Shown piece by piece: positions 8,622 through 12,500 of a stretch of 12,500 bases of DNA (the first letter of the stretch is position 1; each line of letters opens with the position of its first letter). The notes below the pieces were generated by a model. That model saw only the letters and a list, made by a program, of their open reading frames with translations. It was not told where the DNA came from and did not search any database. Both the position numbers and the translations under genes were made by a program. This stretch comes from Asparagopsis taxiformis (taxonomy: Eukaryota; Rhodophyta; Florideophyceae; Bonnemaisoniales; Bonnemaisoniaceae), in assembly GCA_030407315.1 (NCBI GenBank), contig JALQPE010002664.1, positions 12,501 to 25,000 on the forward strand, read 5' to 3'.

Positions 8622-8727
8622 CATGTCAACAAGCCGTTGCCGTCACCCCGGATCCCGTATAATTGTCATGCCCGGAGGCAGAGGACACGGGCGTTAGAGA
8701 TCGAACGCAGGACATGAAGAGAGAGGT
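8622..8727 (-). repeat. Foldable IGS element, copy 5 of 5
   Basis: The core runs 8630-8717 with both outer arms (CATGTC at 8622-8627). The tetraloop is CGGA on plus, TCCG on minus, as in copy 2. The right flank carries GCGGACACACAATAAATTAA as in copy 1. This is the copy farthest from the 18S gene. Confidence 0.9.
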
Positions 8728-8729
8728 AC

Positions 8730-9572
8730 CCTCATGCGGACACACAATAAATTAATATCGATGCACATCACACAACAGATTCGCACACTCCGCTCATCCA
8801 ATGCACAACAGCCTGCCACCACACACACACGCAAGAACAGATTCACCACACCATACCACCGTCACATTCCCTGGTCTCATTAGTGCTACATAGAATTGCA
8901 GATCCCCATAAATCAAAACTCATAAGAGCAGGGGTCAGGTGTTCATGTCACACAGACAGAGCCGAGATGCCGTTCCACAGGAGGTGTCCGTTCGTAATGC
9001 GTGGCGCGATACGTAGTCTTACAAACTCGAATGTCGCACACCAGACTTGCACACTCGTTCAGAGTGACGAACGGCCGTGCCCGACCGCTCGATTTCGCAC
9101 CCACAGAGTCTTAGCAGCACAGCAGCAGCAGCAGCAAAGAAGAGAGAGTTCCGCAAGCAGCAGCGAGGACCGAAACGACCCATCACTCCGTAGCGGCGGC
9201 TGCTACTCAGCACCAGTCGCCCCACCATCACCCCCGCGCAAGCGCAGCAGCAACAGCAGCACAAACAGGCACCTTTGGCCGTTACTCAGCGCACCCACCA
9301 CCACCACCACCACCGCAAAGCGGCAGCAGCAGCAGCTTGGCACCTTTTACACCACCGGCACACGTACTTTCTGAAACTCATTCTTCATCACACAAACTGT
9401 TCTTATCATTCAGGGCTCGGGCTTCCACCCACAGGCAGGGTCCCTCAAACTCAACTTACATCCGATGCTGGACCCACGCGCTCGTTGCAACGGCCAATTT
9501 AAACACCGGTTTCTCGAAGAGCCTGGTCCCCAAATCCTGCCCCTCTGTTGCAGTGACCAGAATTCCCTCCCA
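8730..9572. other. Non-coding spacer with trinucleotide microsatellites
   Basis: This segment is C/A-rich with a CAG run at about 9114-9136, a CCA/CAC run at about 9292-9314 and a second CAG run at about 9322-9336. The frame at 8883-9374 translates into Gln/Ser/Thr-rich low-complexity sequence generated by these runs. I do not consider it a gene. The last 200 bases before the next repeat family show no pattern. Confidence 0.65.
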
Positions 9573-9654
9573 CTTTCTGCCTTTTTATTAACATACGGCG
9601 GAATCACCCACCTAGAGCTGGAATCACCCGAAGCTCAATTTATTCGGCATACTC
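9573..9654. repeat. GGAATCACCC double-site repeat, copy 1 of 4
   Basis: The unit begins CTTTCTGCCTTTTTATTAAC and holds two GGAATCACCC half-sites at 9600 and 9620, then CGAAGCTCAATTTATT and GGCATACTC. It is nearly identical to copy 2. Half-sites start 20 bases apart, about two helical turns. Confidence 0.9.
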
Positions 9655-9760
9655 GCAAAAGAAAAACCCCAGCCCCCGCAGTCCTTGGTCCGTGTTTTTT
9701 CGAGGAACAGTATACAACCAACTCCATCCAGATCAACAGCACAATGCGCCGCGTCACCCG

Positions 9761-9842
9761 CTTTCTGCCTTTTTATTAACATGCGGCGGAATCACCCACC
9801 TAGAGCTGGAATCACCCGAAGCTCAATTTATTTGGCATACTC
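9761..9842. repeat. GGAATCACCC double-site repeat, copy 2 of 4
   Basis: This copy differs from copy 1 by only two substitutions over 82 bases. Half-sites lie at 9788 and 9808, again 20 bases apart. It lies 188 bases after copy 1, and the intervening sequence is unrelated, so only the motif block is conserved. Confidence 0.9.
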
Positions 9843-9908
9843 ACACTCGACACCAGCACACACACCATCAACCCAGAATCGCGCACACACCAAATCAATG
9901 CCCACTTG

Positions 9909-9998
9909 CTTTCGGCCTTTCAAATGGCGGAATCACCCACCTGTAGGGGAGCTGGAATCACCCGAAGCTACCACCATACCATTTTCGGCGTTACTCAC
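9909..9998. repeat. GGAATCACCC double-site repeat, copy 3 of 4
   Basis: This is a more diverged copy: CTTTCGGCCTTTCAAATGGC precedes the half-sites at 9929 and 9954. The half-site sequences are exact but their spacing is 25, through an inserted GTAGGGG-like segment. The right end keeps CGAAGCT and a TTTTCGGC block. Confidence 0.85.
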
Positions 9999-10064
9999 AT
10001 CTGTGTTCATCAACGAGGCGCACACACGCAGGGACCCCTCCATCACACGCACACGCATGCATCA

Positions 10065-10149
10065 CTTTTAGCCTTTTCTGTTATACGGCGGAATCACCCA
10101 CCATCCGGAAGCTGGAATCACCCGAAGCCCCGCTTTTTCGGCCTACTCG
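10065..10149. repeat. GGAATCACCC double-site repeat, copy 4 of 4
   Basis: Half-sites at 10090 and 10114 (24 apart) are exact. The left part reads CTTTTAGCCTTTTCTGTTATAC and the right part TTTTTCGGCCTACTC, both recognisably related to copies 1-2. Sequence between the half-sites has changed (ATCCGGAA instead of TAGA). Confidence 0.85.
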
Positions 10150-10730
10150 TCACACACACCCACACACGCAACTTCAGAGCCCCACTTGCCAGTTCTGCTC
10201 GTCTGGTTTACCCATTGGGTATTCAATGCATATCTTCCGCGTCATGCTCGGGGGTGCCGCTCTGACCTGGCACCCCCCACGGAGTCGTTCTTCACCCACC
10301 TCGTTCATGCTACGCAGCGCCACATCTCCAGCGGTACGCTTTTGTAGCCTCTTCGAAACCCCTCTAGCTGCAGGGTTTCTCCATATCTCAGATCTGTCGT
10401 CATGCAATTTCTCTCTCGTTCGCAAACACACACACAATCTCACCAGCTTCGGACAGGAACCCACGAGGGGATCCGCTGGGGGAAGGAGCCGCGCAATCGG
10501 GCGTGTGCAATCTCCAGCAGTGCTGCCGCCACTACCTTTGACCACACCCTCCCCCCATATAGGTTGAGCAATTCCTTTTACCCCGCACGCACCGTGCCCC
10601 ATACCCCTCAAAACCCATCACCCCCCGTGGAACACCTAAAAACAACGATTTCTCCAGCTCCGTGACCCCACCCCCCTAAACACTACCATTTCCGGGCTTC
10701 AATTTCCAATCCCTCTCCGTGGCCCCGTTT
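10150..10730. other. Spacer with no recognised feature
   Basis: This is mixed-composition sequence becoming C-rich and G-poor on the plus strand after about 10545. I looked for 28S 3'-end landmarks and for repeats shared with the flanks and found none. Open frames here are short and lack any recognisable domain. Confidence 0.6.
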
Positions 10731-10837
10731 TGCCCACTTTTTCCGCCCTCCCACTTTCCTCCGCCGATCTCCTCCGTCTTCTTCCCAAACCCTCATTTCC
10801 ACCTTGGAAACGTACACTTTCACCCCCCGTATCGATC

Positions 10838-11993
10838 GACTTGGTCGACTTGGTCATTTCTTCCACAAAACCCCCTCGAATGCACCAAAAATCCACTTTT
10901 TCCACCACCTCGCCAAACCGTTCCCAAACGCCACCGCCCGACCCTTACGCACCTTTTTCTACACTACATCGACTTGGTCAAAATTTCCACCCCGCCCGTT
11001 ACACCAAAAATCCGTCCCCGTGTTCCCCCACCACCGCCCGACCCTTACGCACTTTTTTCTACATCACATTGACTTGGTCAAAATTTCCACCCCGCCCATC
11101 ACCCCCCTCAGATACACCAAAAATCCACTTTTTTCAACATGTCGCCAATCGTCCTCCAACACGTACGGGCATGTTGCCCGACTCTAGTCCCACCCTAGGA
11201 CGTGTTTTTAGAAATTTCCAAGACTTGGTCGGAAAAAAATTTTTCCCCGTCTTCCTCGTTACCCCCCTCAGAAGGGTCAAAAATGCAGCACCTTCGAAAA
11301 AATGGTCAAAAACAGCTATGGTCAGATCGCTTCCAAACCGGTTGCGATGATGTTCGGGGAGGTCGGCGAGGGTGCTGGCCGAGTTTGAGCGCGAACGGAA
11401 GCGTTTGAAATTTTTAAAAGACTTGGTCGTGAAAACTTGCGACCACCTCCGTCCTGTTGCGTATGCCGTTAATAAATTCGATTCCAGCCAATTTCGCCCG
11501 ATTCAAAAAATCAATATTTTAATAGATTAACATGTGGGCAAACTGGCCGGGAATCGACGGTGGAATAAAATAATGTAAAATAATCGAGTGCGCTGGAAAG
11601 CGTGCGTGCGCGGTGGGGACAGTTAGGAAATGCGAATGGAGGGTGTTCTGGGCACAGTTTAAGAAAATATTTTTTTGAACCGCCGTTAAGAAATTTCGTT
11701 CGCCACGCAGGCGATACGGGGAGCATGTACACGGTGGGGGACAGTTGTGGGCGGGCGGAAAAAATTTTGGAATAAACTAAGGTACCCGCTCTGAAGCGGT
11801 CAATTTGCGTTAATTTAATCGAATGTGCGAAATTGGGCTGGAATCGCACATTTTTGAAACGTGAATATCTCGGAAACGGTGCGGAATTAAAGGTCGGGAC
11901 AGGTTGGAACGGTGTTTTCAGTGCAGTTTACATCGGATAAGGTCGAATAAGTCGAGATATGAAGACACTTTTTTGGCAACTTTTGACTTGGTG
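10838..11993 (-). repeat. GACCAAGTC motif array (possible Pol I terminator or barrier sites)
   Basis: On the plus strand GACTTGGTC occurs at 10838, 10847, 10971, 11071, 11222 and 11420, with a one-mismatch copy (GACTTGGTG) at 11985. On the rRNA sense strand this is GACCAAGTC. Four copies (10971, 11071, 11222, 11985) are followed on plus within a few bases by an A-run then T-run such as AAAATTT. The first two are adjacent, giving sense AAGTCGACCAA, close to the start of the mammalian Pol I terminator box AGGTCGACCAG. Multiple dispersed short sites are typical of Pol I terminators. Function here is inference. Confidence 0.6.
10931..11097. repeat. 100-bp-period duplication with GACTTGGTC
   Basis: 10931-10997 and 11031-11097 are near-identical, starting CCACCGCCCGACCCTTACGC and ending AAATTTCCACCCCGCCC, with few substitutions. 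Flanking CACCAAAAATCCACTTTTT blocks (near 10883 and 11115) suggest a larger, older duplication of about 230 bases surrounding it. The plus strand is strongly pyrimidine-rich throughout. Confidence 0.85.
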
Positions 11994-12230
11994 AAAAATT
12001 TCATCTGCTACCAGTACGTGTACCAAGGTGGTCCGAGTGTGTCGGTAGTGTCAATGATGGGAAATTTTTTTCCGCAAAAATGGTTCAATTCGATAGTATT
12101 CGCGACGCTGATAACAGTGGTACCATTGGTTTCTCGAACCGAGGTCGGGAAGTGGGTGAACAGAGGGGAAATCAAGAAAAAACGTTAAAAAAGGGTTTAA
12201 TTTATTACGGAATCGGCTTACGTCATGCGC
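11430..12230. other. AT-rich spacer without a gene
   Basis: Composition turns AT-rich with repeated A-run/T-run junctions (for example GAAATTTTTT near 12061). The frames at 11511-11849 (minus) and 11904-12188 (plus) have no recognisable domain or start context, and I do not call them. Apart from the last GACTTGGTG site at 11985, I see no organised repeat. Confidence 0.55.
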
Positions 12231-12248
12231 TACAGTGTCAGAGTTGCC

Positions 12249-12483
12249 CACGTGTACGGTACGTGTGCCTACGTGTACGGGCTTGGCCGGCGGGCTGGCC
12301 GGAGCGACACGTGTGCTCGTGGCGGAGCTGGCGGCCAGCGGCCGGCGGCTGAGTCCACGTGTAGTCCACGTGTGGGTGCCAGGTCATGGCCGGTACACGT
12401 GGGGCATTGCTGGTACACGTGGGACATTGCTGGAGGGTGGCTGAGTCCACGTGGCAGGTGCCAAGTCACAGAATCGCCACGTG
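12249..12483. repeat. Cluster of eight CACGTG palindromes
   Basis: CACGTG occurs at 12249, 12308, 12356, 12367, 12396, 12416, 12448 and 12478 in GC-rich sequence that begins abruptly at about 12235. Two 20-base units (12392-12411 and 12412-12431, GGTACACGTGGG then CATTGCT) are direct tandem repeats. CACGTG is the classic E-box bound by bHLH factors. The array runs off the right edge, so its extent is unknown. Confidence 0.85.
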
Positions 12484-12500
12484 TGATGCTGGAAGGTGGC

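Larger units (their letters stand above)
5111..12500. other. Intergenic spacer (IGS), non-coding, repeat-rich
   Basis: Everything to the right of the promoter candidate is non-coding spacer built from several unrelated repeat families, listed separately. I searched by eye for 5S rRNA, tRNA, spliced-leader RNA and 28S 3'-end landmarks and saw none. Long open frames (for example 6099-7178 and 10730-11350) lie in T-poor, C/A-rich or C/T-rich sequence, have low-complexity His/Thr/Pro/Arg/Ser content, and show no recognisable domain. The last part (after about 10.2 kb) is assumed to be the same spacer because nothing marks its end. Confidence 0.8.

Noticed and set aside
7643..8727. Possible CRISPR array (five repeats with spacers)
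   Set aside because: Units of about 90-107 bases are far longer than CRISPR repeats, gaps of about 90-240 bases are uneven, and the context is eukaryotic rDNA.
8883..9374. Polyglutamine-type open frame
   Set aside because: Generated by CAG and CAC microsatellites in spacer, with no domain outside the repeats.
10730..11350. Open frame of 206 codons on plus
   Set aside because: Pyrimidine-rich sequence with the 100-bp duplication inside it. The Pro/Ser/Phe-rich product has no recognisable domain, and parallel frames are equally open.
5111..12500. 5S rRNA gene embedded in the spacer
   Set aside because: Some nematodes link 5S to rDNA, but I saw neither the internal control region nor its complement on either strand.

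Overview
This window is eukaryotic nuclear ribosomal DNA. It holds most of one rDNA repeat unit on the minus strand, followed by a long, repeat-rich intergenic spacer (IGS). I found no credible protein-coding gene. The open frames here either overlap rRNA or run through C/A-rich, T-poor spacer, where stop codons are rare by composition.

Layout, read 3'->5' along the transcription unit (left to right on +): 28S rRNA, 5' part only (1 to about 1481, cut by the left edge); ITS2 (about 1482-2040); 5.8S (about 2041-2197); ITS1 (about 2198-2470); complete 18S (2471-4266); 5' external transcribed spacer (from 4267 to a start site I place tentatively near 5040); then IGS to the right edge (12500). The 3' end of the neighbouring 28S is not reached, so the repeat unit is longer than this window or the array ends beyond it.

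Organism: a metazoan. The divergent 18S 5' end, the 5.8S start and the 28S D1 region look nematode-like to me, perhaps a non-rhabditid lineage. I could not place it by search, so this is tentative. Separate 18S, 5.8S and 28S genes with spacers exclude bacteria.

The IGS is a mosaic of different repeat families. (i) 5.1-6.0 kb: T/G-rich degenerate repeats with recurring TTCGCCTGC, TGTCCTCTGA and GACACTTGG. (ii) 6.06-9.4 kb: C/A-rich sequence with CA microsatellites, a 77-bp duplication, and five near-identical copies of an element of about 95-107 bp. Read on the rRNA sense strand, that element folds into a closing stem plus two hairpins, one capped by a UNCG-type tetraloop. (iii) 9.57-10.15 kb: four repeats, each with two GGAATCACCC half-sites. 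(iv) 10.73-12.0 kb: an array of GACTTGGTC motifs, some inside a 100-bp duplication. (v) 12.25-12.5 kb: a cluster of eight CACGTG palindromes.

The rRNA genes act together: one RNA polymerase I precursor is processed to 18S, 5.8S and 28S. The IGS families are candidates for enhancer, spacer-promoter, terminator or fork-barrier roles, but none of these roles is shown by sequence alone. The best lead for something undescribed is the five-copy foldable element at 7.64-8.73 kb, because its copies differ at one loop base in a way that keeps a UNCG loop on the sense strand.
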